NCBI GenBank assembly: GCA_022758985.1
Contig: JAEMQC010000051.1
Span: 1 to 19,524, forward strand
From: Campylobacteraceae bacterium
GTDB lineage: Bacteria; Campylobacterota; Campylobacteria; Campylobacterales; UBA6016
Reading direction: 5' to 3'
Length of the DNA: 19,524 bases
Position 1 is the stretch's first letter; every line of letters starts with the position of its first letter. Positions 7,315-15,021 of this stretch are shown here, in pieces. The notes beneath the pieces were generated by a model. The model saw nothing but the letters and a program-made list of their open reading frames with translations. It was not told the origin of the DNA and ran no database searches. The translations under genes and the position numbers were made by a program.

Positions 7315-9027
7315 ATGGACATACAAGCCCTTATAGCCCAGCTTAGCGAGCTTCTAAAAAAGCTAAATACGAAGCAAAAGGTAGTAATCGTATCTACGCT
7401 TGTGGCTGTAGTGGCGCTTGTGGCGTTTTTGGTTATTTTTAACACAGGTCCGAAAAAATCGGACGACGGCTATAAGGTAATGTTCGAGGGCATCAATCCG
7501 AAAGATGCGGGTCTTATAGTAGCGGAGCTCGATAAGCAAAAAGTTCCGTATAAAATCCCAAGAGACGGCGTTATAGAGGTTCCTGAGGACAAGGTAAACA
7601 AGCTTCGTCTAGACGTGGCGGCTATGGGTTTGCCCAAAGATTCCAGAGTCGGTTTTGAGCTGTTTGACAAGCAGGAGTTTGGCGCTACCGATTTTGACCA
7701 ACAAGTAAAATACAATAGAGCGCTGGAGGGCGAACTTTCAAAGACTATCGAGAGTATCAATGCGGTATCAAAAGCGGTTGTACATATAGCCAAGCCCAAA
7801 GAGTCTGTTTTTGCCGAAAAGGACACGCTTCCTACGGCATCGGTCGTAATTACTCTAAAACCAAATATGGTTTTGACTCCAAAACAGATTATGGGCATTA
7901 AAAATCTTGTTGCAGCCGGCGTAACAAAGTTAACTCCCGAAAACGTAAAAATCGTAAACGAAAACGGCGACCTTCTCGGAAGCGACGATGAGGATACGGT
8001 TGCCGGAGAAGCTGCAAAACAACAGATGAAATATAAAAAAGATTTTGAAAAAATCTATGAAGAAAAAATTACAAATATGCTCTCTCCTGTTGTTGGTGGC
8101 AGCGATAGAGTTGTGGCAAAAGTAACCGTCGAGTTTGACTTCTCAAAAAAAGAGACAACATCGGAGAGCTTTGATCCAAATAGCGTTGTTAGGAGCGAGC
8201 AAACTTCGGAAGAAAAAAGAGAAGGGTTTAAACAACCTGAAATCGGCGGAGTTCCAGGTGCGGTCAGCAACATAGGACCAGTGCAAGGGATTGAAAGCGG
8301 CAATCCTGCTGAAAAATACAGCAAATCTACCGGTACGACAAACTATGAAATATCAAAAACGGTTTCGAACGTAAAAGGTGAATATGCCGCTATCAAAAGA
8401 ATTACAGCTGCGGTTGTTGTAGACGGTAAATATACGCCGGACGAGCAAAAAGGGGGAGAGCTAAAATATACCCCGCTTGATAATGCCGAACTAGAAAAAA
8501 TAAACGCACTTGTGAAGCAAGCGGTCGGATTTGACCAAAAAAGAGGAGATGAGGTTAGCGTCTCCAACTTTAGATTTAATACCGGCCTTACGGGCAAGCC
8601 TACCGGTGTCAAAGCTGCATTGCAAGAGTACGGGTTTATAATTGGTCCTGCGGTAGAGGCGCTAAAATATATTGCTGCTGCCGCCATACTGTTTGTGCTC
8701 TACAATAAAGTTATAGCTCCGTTTGCCCAGAGAATGATGGAGATTCCTATAGAGGATGCTGCTCAAAAGCCAAAAGAGTTTGTTTTTGACGAAGAGGAGC
8801 TCGAAGATACTCACGGCAAGCTTGCGGAGATGAGAAAAAGAGTCGAGCAGCAACTGGGCATATCCGGCTCTCTAAACGAAGAGTCTCTAAAATACGAAGT
8901 GCTACTTGAAAAAATAAAAAGTGCAGCCGAAGAACACACTGAAGATTTGGCAAGTCTACTCGAGTCGCTCATCGCTGACGAAACGACTGCTCAAGCTGGC
9001 ATGTCTGCCATGAAGAAGGAAATCTAA
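7315..9027 (+). CDS. fliF: Flagellar MS-ring protein FliF
   Basis: FliF forms the MS ring in the inner membrane, the base on which the flagellar motor and its export gate assemble. The 570-residue protein has the FliF layout: a short cytoplasmic N-terminus, a membrane helix at about 23-42, the periplasmic ring-building domains (about 45-430, including YKVMFEGINPKDAGLIV and ALEGELSKTIESI), a second membrane helix at about 440-462, and a cytoplasmic tail that in the family binds FliG. The periplasmic part includes a Gly/Pro/Ser-rich stretch at about 300-345, the usual place for a disordered loop. The ATG lies 3 bases after hisC with no clear sigma-54 or sigma-28 promoter in front, so transcription from upstream metabolic genes is likely. 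The stop overlaps the fliG ATG by one base. Confidence 0.97.
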   Translation: MDIQALIAQLSELLKKLNTKQKVVIVSTLVAVVALVAFLVIFNTGPKKSDDGYKVMFEGINPKDAGLIVAELDKQKVPYKIPRDGVIEVPEDKVNKLRLDVAAMGLPKDSRVGFELFDKQEFGATDFDQQVKYNRALEGELSKTIESINAVSKAVVHIAKPKESVFAEKDTLPTASVVITLKPNMVLTPKQIMGIKNLVAAGVTKLTPENVKIVNENGDLLGSDDEDTVAGEAAKQQMKYKKDFEKIYEEKITNMLSPVVGGSDRVVAKVTVEFDFSKKETTSESFDPNSVVRSEQTSEEKREGFKQPEIGGVPGAVSNIGPVQGIESGNPAEKYSKSTGTTNYEISKTVSNVKGEYAAIKRITAAVVVDGKYTPDEQKGGELKYTPLDNAELEKINALVKQAVGFDQKRGDEVSVSNFRFNTGLTGKPTGVKAALQEYGFIIGPAVEALKYIAAAAILFVLYNKVIAPFAQRMMEIPIEDAAQKPKEFVFDEEELEDTHGKLAEMRKRVEQQLGISGSLNEESLKYEVLLEKIKSAAEEHTEDLASLLESLIADETTAQAGMSAMKKEI

Positions 9028-10052
9028 TGAACCTACCTCCTCAACTTCAGAGTCAGTATGACGAACTTTCGATGTCTGAAAAAGTTGCGATCTTCCTAAA
9101 TCTTCTGGGTGAAGACTTAACTGCGCAGCTCTTTTCGCATATGAGTATAGACTCGATCACCCAAATATCCAAATACATAGCTAGAAGCTCGACGGTAGAT
9201 AAGCAGGTTGCGACTGTGATACTCGAAGAGTTTCACGCTATTATGCAGTCAAATCAGTATATTTCATCCGGCGGTATGGAATATGCCAAAGAGATACTAT
9301 TTAAGGCGCTTGGACCAGAAGAGGCCAAAAAAGTTCTCGATAAGCTTGCAAAAAGCTTGCAGACCGGTCAAAATTTTGCGTTTTTGTCAAAAATCAAGCC
9401 GCAACAGCTTGCGGACTTTATCATAAATGAACACCCTCAGACAATTGCTCTTATTTTGGCTCACATGGATGCTACAGGGGCTGCCGAGACGCTTAGCCGC
9501 TTCCCGGACGACCTTAGAGCCGAGGTTGCAATGAGAATGGCAAATCTAGGCGATATATCCCCGACCATTATCAAAAGAGTTTCTGCTATTTTGGAAAACA
9601 AGCTCGAAAGCCTTACGTCTTACAAAGTCGAGGTTGGCGGACCGAGAGCGGTTGCGGATATATTCAACAGGCTATCCCAAAAGAATGCGAAAGCCACCAT
9701 ATCTTATATTGAACAAGCGGATGAAGCGCTTGCGAACGCAATCAAAGATATGATGTTTACGTTTGAAGATATATCAAAGCTCGACTCCAAAGCTATTCAA
9801 GAAATTCTCAAGTCCGTCGACAAAAAAGATCTTGTGCTTGCGCTTAAGACTGCATCTGAAGAGATGAAAGAGAAGGTTATTACAAATATGTCTAAAAAAG
9901 CTGCGGAAGCGCTACTAGAAGAGCTCCAATTCCTTGGCGCAGTCAAACTAAAAGAGGTAGAAGGCGCTCAAAGAAGAGTTGTCGAGACTGTGCAAAAGCT
10001 TGTAGAACAAGGCGTAATTCAGCTAGGCGAAGCCGAAGAGACGGTGGTGTAA
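9027..10052 (+). CDS. fliG: Flagellar motor switch protein FliG
   Basis: FliG is the rotor protein of the C ring. It binds FliF through its N-terminal domain and meets the stator through charged residues in the C-terminal domain. The 341-residue product is of typical length. Recognisable parts are SEKVAIFLNLLGED near the N-terminus, the middle-domain EHPQT motif (about 135-139) with ALILAHM, and a C-terminal domain with MFTFEDI and the torque helix region starting NMSKKAAEALLEEL and continuing to VEGAQRRVV. The ATG overlaps the fliF stop (TAATG), with AAGAAGGA at 9013-9020 as ribosome site. This predicts coupled synthesis of the two ring proteins. Confidence 0.97.
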   Translation: MNLPPQLQSQYDELSMSEKVAIFLNLLGEDLTAQLFSHMSIDSITQISKYIARSSTVDKQVATVILEEFHAIMQSNQYISSGGMEYAKEILFKALGPEEAKKVLDKLAKSLQTGQNFAFLSKIKPQQLADFIINEHPQTIALILAHMDATGAAETLSRFPDDLRAEVAMRMANLGDISPTIIKRVSAILENKLESLTSYKVEVGGPRAVADIFNRLSQKNAKATISYIEQADEALANAIKDMMFTFEDISKLDSKAIQEILKSVDKKDLVLALKTASEEMKEKVITNMSKKAAEALLEELQFLGAVKLKEVEGAQRRVVETVQKLVEQGVIQLGEAEETVV

Positions 10053-10053
10053 T

Positions 10054-10848
10054 TTGGCCGAGAAGGTAATTCAGGGTAAAACCTTAAGCAAATATTCGAT
10101 CAATAAGTATCAATATAAAGCGTTTGAAGGTGACGAGGCAATATTTGAGCACTCTATATCAAAAAAACAAAAACAGCCTGAACCTTATGCGCCGCAGATA
10201 ATGCAACAGTGTGACGAGCAGCCGGCCGCACAAGAGTCTATAAGCTCTATACATGTCGAGACTCTACTCAAGAAAATAGACGAGCTCTCCTCTAGTCTTA
10301 TAAAGATGGAGATGCAGATGGAGAGGCAGCAGGCTGATTTTAACGCCAGGCTCGAAGAGGAGAAAAAGAGAGCTTATGACGACGGTTTTGGCGCCGCTGC
10401 AAGAGAGCTAGATGCTTCATATAAAGAAAAATATGAAAATAATGAGAGACTTCTTCTATCATCTGTAAAAAAACTTGAAGAGGTTAGTGGTAGTTTTGCG
10501 AGTAAACTCTCTGAGATTGAATCAGAGCTAGCAAAAACAGCGGTTTCGATAGCTGAACAAGTTATAAAAAAAGAGGTTAGCGAAAACTCCTCGAAAGTTG
10601 CCCTCTCTCTTGCAAAAGAGCTTCTTGGAAAGCTAAAGGATGCTTCAAAAATCAAAGTTAAAGTCAATAAGCTGGATGCGGAATATCTAAGGCGCGCTCT
10701 AGAGAGCGAAACAAAAATAGTTATAGAAGAGGATGATGCAATACAAAGAGGCGGCGTCGTCGTTCTTAGCGATATAGGTAATTTGGACGGTAACATAAAT
10801 TCTAGATTTCTAAAAGTTAAAGAGGATTTGCTTGGCGACAATGCTTGA
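10054..10848 (+). CDS. fliH: Flagellar assembly protein FliH
   Basis: FliH is the cytoplasmic partner that controls the flagellar export ATPase FliI and links it to the C ring. Identification rests on position right after fliG and on composition: a variable N-terminus, a long charged Gln/Glu/Lys-rich helical stretch (about 65-135, probable coiled coil), then a C-terminal domain with AVSIAEQVIKKEV and the FliH/V-ATPase E-subunit-like ending RGGVVVLSDIGNLDGNINSRF. The length, 264 residues, suits FliH. The start is TTG at 10054, one base after the fliG stop; there is no strong ribosome site, so it probably relies on coupling to fliG. The last 8 bases overlap the dxs ATG. fliI is not in the window. 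Confidence 0.88.
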   Translation: MAEKVIQGKTLSKYSINKYQYKAFEGDEAIFEHSISKKQKQPEPYAPQIMQQCDEQPAAQESISSIHVETLLKKIDELSSSLIKMEMQMERQQADFNARLEEEKKRAYDDGFGAAARELDASYKEKYENNERLLLSSVKKLEEVSGSFASKLSEIESELAKTAVSIAEQVIKKEVSENSSKVALSLAKELLGKLKDASKIKVKVNKLDAEYLRRALESETKIVIEEDDAIQRGGVVVLSDIGNLDGNINSRFLKVKEDLLGDNA

Positions 10849-12694
10849 TATAAAAAATATGGATATTGCAAAGCTAGAAGAGCTTGCTGGAAAAATCAGG
10901 GAACGGATTTTGGAGGTTGTAAGTCTAAACGGTGGACATCTTACAAGTTCGCTCGGTGCGGTAGAGATTATAACGGCTATGCATTATGTGTTTGATGTTT
11001 CAAAAGACCCTTTTATTTTTGACGTTAGCCATCAAGCTTACGCACACAAGCTGCTGACCGGCAGATGGGATGAGTTCTCAACTCTTAGGCAATTTGGCGG
11101 CGTATGCGGGTTTACAAAACCGAGCGAGTCTAAGTTTGATTATTTCGTAGCCGGGCATAGCTCCACCTCTATATCTGCGGCGGTAGGCGCTGCAAAAGCC
11201 ATATCTCTAAAAGGCGAAGAGAGGGTTCCGGTTGTGCTTATCGGGGACGGTTCCATGACGGCCGGGATGGTATATGAGGCTCTTAACGAGCTTGGTCACC
11301 ATAAATATCCGATGGTAATAATACTAAACGACAACGAGATGAGTATAGCAAAGCCTATCGGCGCTATAAGTACATATCTCAGCAAAGCTCTCTCTTCGAA
11401 AACATATCAGGGTTTTAAGAGAAAAGTTGAAGGCGTTTTGGAGTCTTTGCCGTCATCCGTTGATTATGTAATGAGGCGTTTTGAGAGAGGGTTTAAACTC
11501 ATAACGCCTGGCATACTATTTGAAGAGCTTGGACTTGATTATATAGGGCCTGCGGATGGGCATGATTTAAAAGAGTTGATAGAGTTGTTTACGATAGCAA
11601 AATCGATGAAAAAACCAGTAATAGTTCATGTACAAACGATCAAAGGCAAAGGGTATGCGCCGGCCGAAGGCAAGCATGAGCATTGGCATGGGGTCGGGCC
11701 TTTTGACAAAGATAAGGGCGAACTATCCAAATCAAAAGCGAGAAGCGCTACTGCGATATTTAGCGAAAAGCTTTTGGAGCTTGCCGCAAAAGATGAAAAA
11801 GTAGTAGGTGTCACAGCCGCAATGCCGAGCGGAACGGGACTTAATACGCTACTTGAAAGATATCCAAATAGATTTTGGGATGTGGCGATATGCGAACAGC
11901 ATGCGGTTACATCTATGGCCGCTATGGCAAAAGAGGGGTTTAAGCCTTTTGTAGCGATATATTCAACGTTCCTGCAAAGAGCATACGACCAAATCGTGCA
12001 TGACGTAGCCCTTCAAAATTTACCGGTGGTTTTTGCCATAGATAGAGCCGGAATTGTCGGGGAAGACGGCGAGACGCATCAAGGAGCGTTTGATATATCA
12101 TATCTTAGAAGCGTACCTAATATGGAACTTTTTGCCCCAAGGGATGAAAAAACTTTAAGAAGCGCTATGGATTATGCCTATAATCTCAATAAGCCTTGTG
12201 CGTTTAGATATCCAAGAGGCGCTTTTTTGCTGGATGCCGATTTTGGTTGCGACGGCTTTGAGAATAAAAAAGCGGAGCTACTAGAAGACGGCAACTGCGA
12301 ACTATTATTTGTTGGCTATGGCAACGGAGTCGGAAGGGCGTATAAAACGTCTGATTTTTTAAAAAAAGAGGGTGTGCGGCCCGGACTTTTGGATCTTAGG
12401 TTTTTAAAACCGCTTGATAGGGATAGCCTAAAAGAGTGTGCAAAAAGATATAAAAAATGGTTTATTTTTAGCGACTCTTCTAAAATGGGTGGAGTGGGTG
12501 AGGTATTGGCTCTTTTCCTCCAAGAAGAAGGGATAGCCGACGTGCGAATCGAAAGTTTTGAGTATGATGACTCTTTTATAACACATGGAAAAACTTTGGA
12601 AGTAGAGGGTAGTCTTGGGATTTTACCTGAGCAGCTTTCACTTAAAGTAAAGAGTAAAATTCAAAAAAATATAAAAAATAGCATAGAAAATTAA
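10841..12694 (+). CDS. dxs: 1-deoxy-D-xylulose-5-phosphate synthase
   Basis: Dxs condenses pyruvate and glyceraldehyde 3-phosphate into DXP, the entry to the MEP isoprenoid pathway and a precursor for thiamine and pyridoxal. From the ATG at 10841 it has 617 residues, the normal length. Features include SHQAYAHK (H64), the thiamine diphosphate motif starting GDGSMTAG (135-142) and running to LNDNEMSI, the catalytic Glu in ICEQHAVT (E352), GEDGETHQGAFD and the C-terminal transketolase domain. An in-frame TTG at 10832 would add three residues and is better spaced from the AGAGGA ribosome site at 10821-10826 (6 bases rather than 14), so the true start is uncertain. It overlaps fliH by 8 bases and is the last gene of the operon. 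Confidence 0.95.
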   Translation: MLDIKNMDIAKLEELAGKIRERILEVVSLNGGHLTSSLGAVEIITAMHYVFDVSKDPFIFDVSHQAYAHKLLTGRWDEFSTLRQFGGVCGFTKPSESKFDYFVAGHSSTSISAAVGAAKAISLKGEERVPVVLIGDGSMTAGMVYEALNELGHHKYPMVIILNDNEMSIAKPIGAISTYLSKALSSKTYQGFKRKVEGVLESLPSSVDYVMRRFERGFKLITPGILFEELGLDYIGPADGHDLKELIELFTIAKSMKKPVIVHVQTIKGKGYAPAEGKHEHWHGVGPFDKDKGELSKSKARSATAIFSEKLLELAAKDEKVVGVTAAMPSGTGLNTLLERYPNRFWDVAICEQHAVTSMAAMAKEGFKPFVAIYSTFLQRAYDQIVHDVALQNLPVVFAIDRAGIVGEDGETHQGAFDISYLRSVPNMELFAPRDEKTLRSAMDYAYNLNKPCAFRYPRGAFLLDADFGCDGFENKKAELLEDGNCELLFVGYGNGVGRAYKTSDFLKKEGVRPGLLDLRFLKPLDRDSLKECAKRYKKWFIFSDSSKMGGVGEVLALFLQEEGIADVRIESFEYDDSFITHGKTLEVEGSLGILPEQLSLKVKSKIQKNIKNSIEN

Positions 12695-12697
12695 ATT

Positions 12698-12720
12698 AGC
12701 CCCGCCCGTAGGCGGGAGCT
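12698..12720. terminator. Bidirectional terminator between dxs and the peroxiredoxin gene
   Basis: CCCGCC (12701-12706) pairs with GGCGGG (12711-12716) around CGTA, and AGC/GCT extend the stem past a single bulged A at 12717. It is the only GC-rich patch between two convergent genes that end at 12694 and 12724. AT-rich DNA flanks both sides, so it can serve both strands, although neither tail is a pure T-run. Confidence 0.7.
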
Positions 12721-12723
12721 TCA

Positions 12724-13326
12724 TTATAGTTTATCAGCGTTACCGGCTAGATATTCTGCTACACCTTCAGGGTTTGGTTTCATTCCCTTTTCGCCTTTAT
12801 GCCATCCAGCAGGGCAAACTTCGCCGTATTCGTTTGTGAACAGCATCGCATCAACGACTCTTATCATTTCGTCGATGTTTCTTCCAAGCGGAAGGTCGTT
12901 GATTACCGCATGTCTTACTGTTCCGTCTTTGTCAAGAAGAAATGAACCTCTTAGCGCTATACCTGCATCAAGAAGTACGCCAAAATTTTGAGCTATAGAT
13001 TTATCAAGGTCTGCTACAAGCGGATATCCTACTTTGCCTATTCCGCCTTTTTCTACCGGAGTATTTTTCCATGCAAGATGCGTATAGTGTGAATCTACAG
13101 ATACTCCTATTACGTTGATTCCTCTATCTTTAAACTCTTTTAGTCTGTGGTCGAAAGCGATAAGCTCTGACGGACAAACAAACGTAAAGTCTAGCGGATA
13201 GAAAAATATAACAGCTCCTTTGTCGCCTATATTTTGGTAAAGGTTGAAATTATCAACGATAGTATTGTCGCCAAGTACCGCATTTGCAGTAAAGTCCGGG
13301 GCTTTTTTTGTAACTAGCGTACACAT
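12724..13326 (-). CDS. 2-Cys peroxiredoxin (AhpC/TsaA family)
   Basis: This thiol peroxidase reduces hydrogen peroxide, organic hydroperoxides and possibly peroxynitrite in the cytoplasm. The 200-residue protein carries the peroxidatic cysteine in FTFVCPSE (C51) and the resolving cysteine in EVCPAGW (C171), so it is a typical 2-Cys peroxiredoxin. It has the GGIG loop, but I see no YF motif near the C-terminus, a pair linked in eukaryotes to easy over-oxidation. No ahpF lies next to it, so its electron donor is probably thioredoxin (inference). AAAAGGAG at 13335-13342 on the minus strand is a strong ribosome site. It is divergent from metK across 142 bases with a repeat-bearing promoter region. 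In C. jejuni the matching ahpC is next to fdxA; here metK lies between. Confidence 0.93.
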   Translation of the reverse strand: MCTLVTKKAPDFTANAVLGDNTIVDNFNLYQNIGDKGAVIFFYPLDFTFVCPSELIAFDHRLKEFKDRGINVIGVSVDSHYTHLAWKNTPVEKGGIGKVGYPLVADLDKSIAQNFGVLLDAGIALRGSFLLDKDGTVRHAVINDLPLGRNIDEMIRVVDAMLFTNEYGEVCPAGWHKGEKGMKPNPEGVAEYLAGNADKL

Positions 13327-13349
13327 AAATGAAACTCCTTTTGTTTAAT

Positions 13350-13377
13350 TTTAGGAAATTTTACTATTTAGGAAATT
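13350..13377 (-). promoter_or_regulatory. Direct repeat over the likely peroxiredoxin promoter
   Basis: The 11-base sequence TTTAGGAAATT occurs at 13350-13360 and again at 13367-13377 on the + strand, 17 bases apart. On the minus strand, TAAAAT (13363 down to 13358) makes a plausible -10 box for the peroxiredoxin gene, about 30 bases before its ATG. One repeat copy covers the downstream part of that box and the likely start site, and the other lies just upstream. This layout would suit a repressor such as PerR or Fur, which control ahpC-type genes in Campylobacter; the regulator here is inference. Confidence 0.4.
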
Positions 13378-13429
13378 AAAATAAAATTAATCATCTTAAA
13401 TCCCCCCCTATTATTAATAGTATACATAG

Positions 13430-13435
13430 TAAAAT
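13430..13435 (+). promoter_or_regulatory. Probable -10 box of metK
   Basis: TAAAAT at 13430-13435 lies 33 bases ahead of the metK ATG in a very AT-rich stretch, where Campylobacter sigma-70 promoters usually depend mainly on the -10 box. TATACA at 13421-13426 is an alternative. AAAGG at 13457-13461 gives metK a good ribosome site. A run of seven Cs (13402-13408) lies about 21 bases upstream of the -10 box, near the -35 position. Confidence 0.4.
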
Positions 13436-13468
13436 CAAAAAACATTGAATTTCTACAAAGGCTTTTGA

Positions 13469-14641
13469 ATGTCAAAAAACTTTCTATTTACGTCTGAATC
13501 CGTCTCAGAGGGACATCCTGATAAAATGGCCGATCAGATTAGTGACGCCATTTTGGACTATATCCTCACACACTCTAAAAATCCTTCGCTTGCGAGAGTA
13601 GCTTGTGAGACGCTTGTATCAAACGGTTTTTGTGTTGTTGCCGGCGAAATGAAAATAGAGGATGATATGAGGCTTCCTATTCAGGATATCGTAAGAGAGA
13701 CGGTTAGGGAAATCGGATATACGGATGCGGACTTTGGGTTTGACTATAAAAGTGCGGCCGTTTTGGACGGCCTTGGCAAACAATCAAGCGATATAAATCA
13801 AGGCGTCGATAGGGCGGACGGTGAAATAGGCGCAGGAGACCAAGGACTTATGTTCGGTTATGCTTGTCGTGAAACCCCAACTCTTATGCCTCTTCCGATA
13901 TATCTATCGCACAGACTTACAGAGAGACTTGCGGAGTGCAGAAAAAACGGAACCATTCCGTATCTTAGGCCGGATGCGAAATCGCAAGTATCGGTCAGAT
14001 ATATTGACGGCATTCCGACAAAAGTGGAAGCCGTAGTTGTATCTACGCAGCACCATGAAGACGTGAGTCAAGAACAGATAAAGCAAGACGTTATTAAAGA
14101 GGTAATCGAGAAGGTTATACCTGCTGAACTTAGAGATGCAAACATAAAATATTATATAAATCCGACAGGCAAGTTTGTTATAGGCGGTCCTCAAGGGGAT
14201 GCCGGTCTTACCGGTAGAAAAATTATAGTCGATACTTATGGCGGCGCTTGCCCTCATGGCGGCGGCGCATTTAGCGGCAAAGACCCTACAAAAGTGGATA
14301 GAAGTGCGGCATATATGGCTAGATATGTCGCTAAAAATCTCGTTGCCTCTGGCGCTTGCGATAAAGCAACCGTTCAGCTTGCATATGCGATAGGTGTTGT
14401 TGAGCCTGTATCTTTGATGGTTGAAACGCACGGAACCGCGAAAGTAGACGAAAGCAGACTGGAAGAGTGTGTTAGAAGTGTATTTAAGCTTACCCCAAAG
14501 GGAATTATAGAGTCGCTTGATTTACATAGACCTATTTATAAAAAAACAGCAGCTTATGGGCACTTCGGTAGAGAACTTCCTGAGTTTACGTGGGAAAAAA
14601 CAGACAAAGTTGACTCAATAAAAGCGTTTCTTGGTATGTAG
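13469..14641 (+). CDS. metK: S-adenosylmethionine synthetase
   Basis: MetK makes S-adenosylmethionine from methionine and ATP, releasing phosphate and pyrophosphate, and acts as a cytoplasmic tetramer. The 390-residue protein is close to the usual length and has both family signatures: GAGDQG at 121-126 and GGGAFSGKD at 264-272. The N-terminal SESVSEGHPDK with the ATP-binding His (H16), the K(+)/Mg region and DAGLTGRKIIVDTYGG are also present. The ATG at 13469 is preceded by CAAAGG at 13456-13461. The gene seems to be transcribed alone: it has its own promoter region, and 104 bases with a T-rich stretch but no clear hairpin follow before the ferredoxin gene. It interrupts the ahpC-fdxA pair known from C. 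jejuni. Confidence 0.97.
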   Translation: MSKNFLFTSESVSEGHPDKMADQISDAILDYILTHSKNPSLARVACETLVSNGFCVVAGEMKIEDDMRLPIQDIVRETVREIGYTDADFGFDYKSAAVLDGLGKQSSDINQGVDRADGEIGAGDQGLMFGYACRETPTLMPLPIYLSHRLTERLAECRKNGTIPYLRPDAKSQVSVRYIDGIPTKVEAVVVSTQHHEDVSQEQIKQDVIKEVIEKVIPAELRDANIKYYINPTGKFVIGGPQGDAGLTGRKIIVDTYGGACPHGGGAFSGKDPTKVDRSAAYMARYVAKNLVASGACDKATVQLAYAIGVVEPVSLMVETHGTAKVDESRLEECVRSVFKLTPKGIIESLDLHRPIYKKTAAYGHFGRELPEFTWEKTDKVDSIKAFLGM

Positions 14642-14690
14642 AGGTAGCTTTTTATTTTTGTTTTATTTTTAGTTCGATATAGTTATTCGA

Positions 14691-14732
14691 TTTTGGCTTG
14701 AGCCTAGATAGGCTGTCAAAACCCTTTAGAAT
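14691..14732 (+). promoter_or_regulatory. Ferredoxin gene promoter with dyad
   Basis: TAGAAT at 14727-14732 is a plausible -10 box 13 bases before the ATG. At 14701-14714 lies the perfect palindrome AGCCTAGATAGGCT, and GGCT at 14695-14698 adds a third alternating half-site (GGCT-TG-AGCC). Outside these, TTTTG and CAAAA extend the dyad with unequal spacing. The palindrome occupies the -35 region, where a regulator could act. fdxA is iron-responsive in C. jejuni, but whether this dyad does that job is inference. Confidence 0.4.
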
Positions 14733-14745
14733 TTAGGAGATTAAA

Positions 14746-15000
14746 ATGGCAGTAAAAATTCTTGACACTTGTATATCTTGTGGCGCCTGTATAGATGAGT
14801 GCCCAGTAGAGGCGATAGTTGACGATGATGATAACCCGACTGGTGAGTCAATATATTATGTATACCCTGATAAGTGCGTAGAGTGCGAAGGGTATCACGA
14901 TGTTCCGGCGTGTGCCTCAGCTTGCCCAACTGAGGGTTGCATAGTATGGGATGAAGGGAACAAAAAAGGTAAACCTGCTGGTTCTAACGTAATAGACTAA
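14746..15000 (+). CDS. fdxA: 2[4Fe-4S] ferredoxin, Alvin type
   Basis: This is an 84-residue electron carrier with two [4Fe-4S] clusters. The first motif is C9-x2-C12-x2-C15-x3-C19-P. The second is C44-x2-C47-x8-C56-x3-C60-P, and the 8-residue spacing between its second and third cysteines, plus the C-terminal tail, marks the Chromatium vinosum (Alvin) type. Such ferredoxins have very low potentials and may serve pyruvate or 2-oxoglutarate oxidoreductases. AGGAG at 14735-14739 gives a clear ribosome site 6 bases before the ATG. It has its own promoter region with a dyad and is followed by a strong terminator, so it appears to be a single-gene unit. The symbol follows the C. jejuni homologue, linked there to iron and aerotolerance. 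Confidence 0.92.
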   Translation: MAVKILDTCISCGACIDECPVEAIVDDDDNPTGESIYYVYPDKCVECEGYHDVPACASACPTEGCIVWDEGNKKGKPAGSNVID

Positions 15001-15021
15001 TTTCTACTTTTTAAAATATCG

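Noticed and set aside
7470..7898. 142-codon open frame on the minus strand inside fliF
   Set aside because: Ser/Thr/Ile/Leu-rich translation antisense to fliF with no motif or ribosome site; treated as a shadow.
10374..10871. 165-codon open frame on the minus strand across fliH
   Set aside because: It lies antisense to a well-supported gene, is rich in Ser, Leu and Phe as expected from the complement of Lys/Glu-rich codons, and has no family likeness.
13904..14431. 175-codon open frame on the minus strand inside metK
   Set aside because: It is wholly antisense to a highly conserved gene and its translation has no recognisable motif; it is a coding shadow.
14642..14675. Intrinsic terminator right after metK
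   Set aside because: There are long T-rich runs but no stem of useful length ahead of them.
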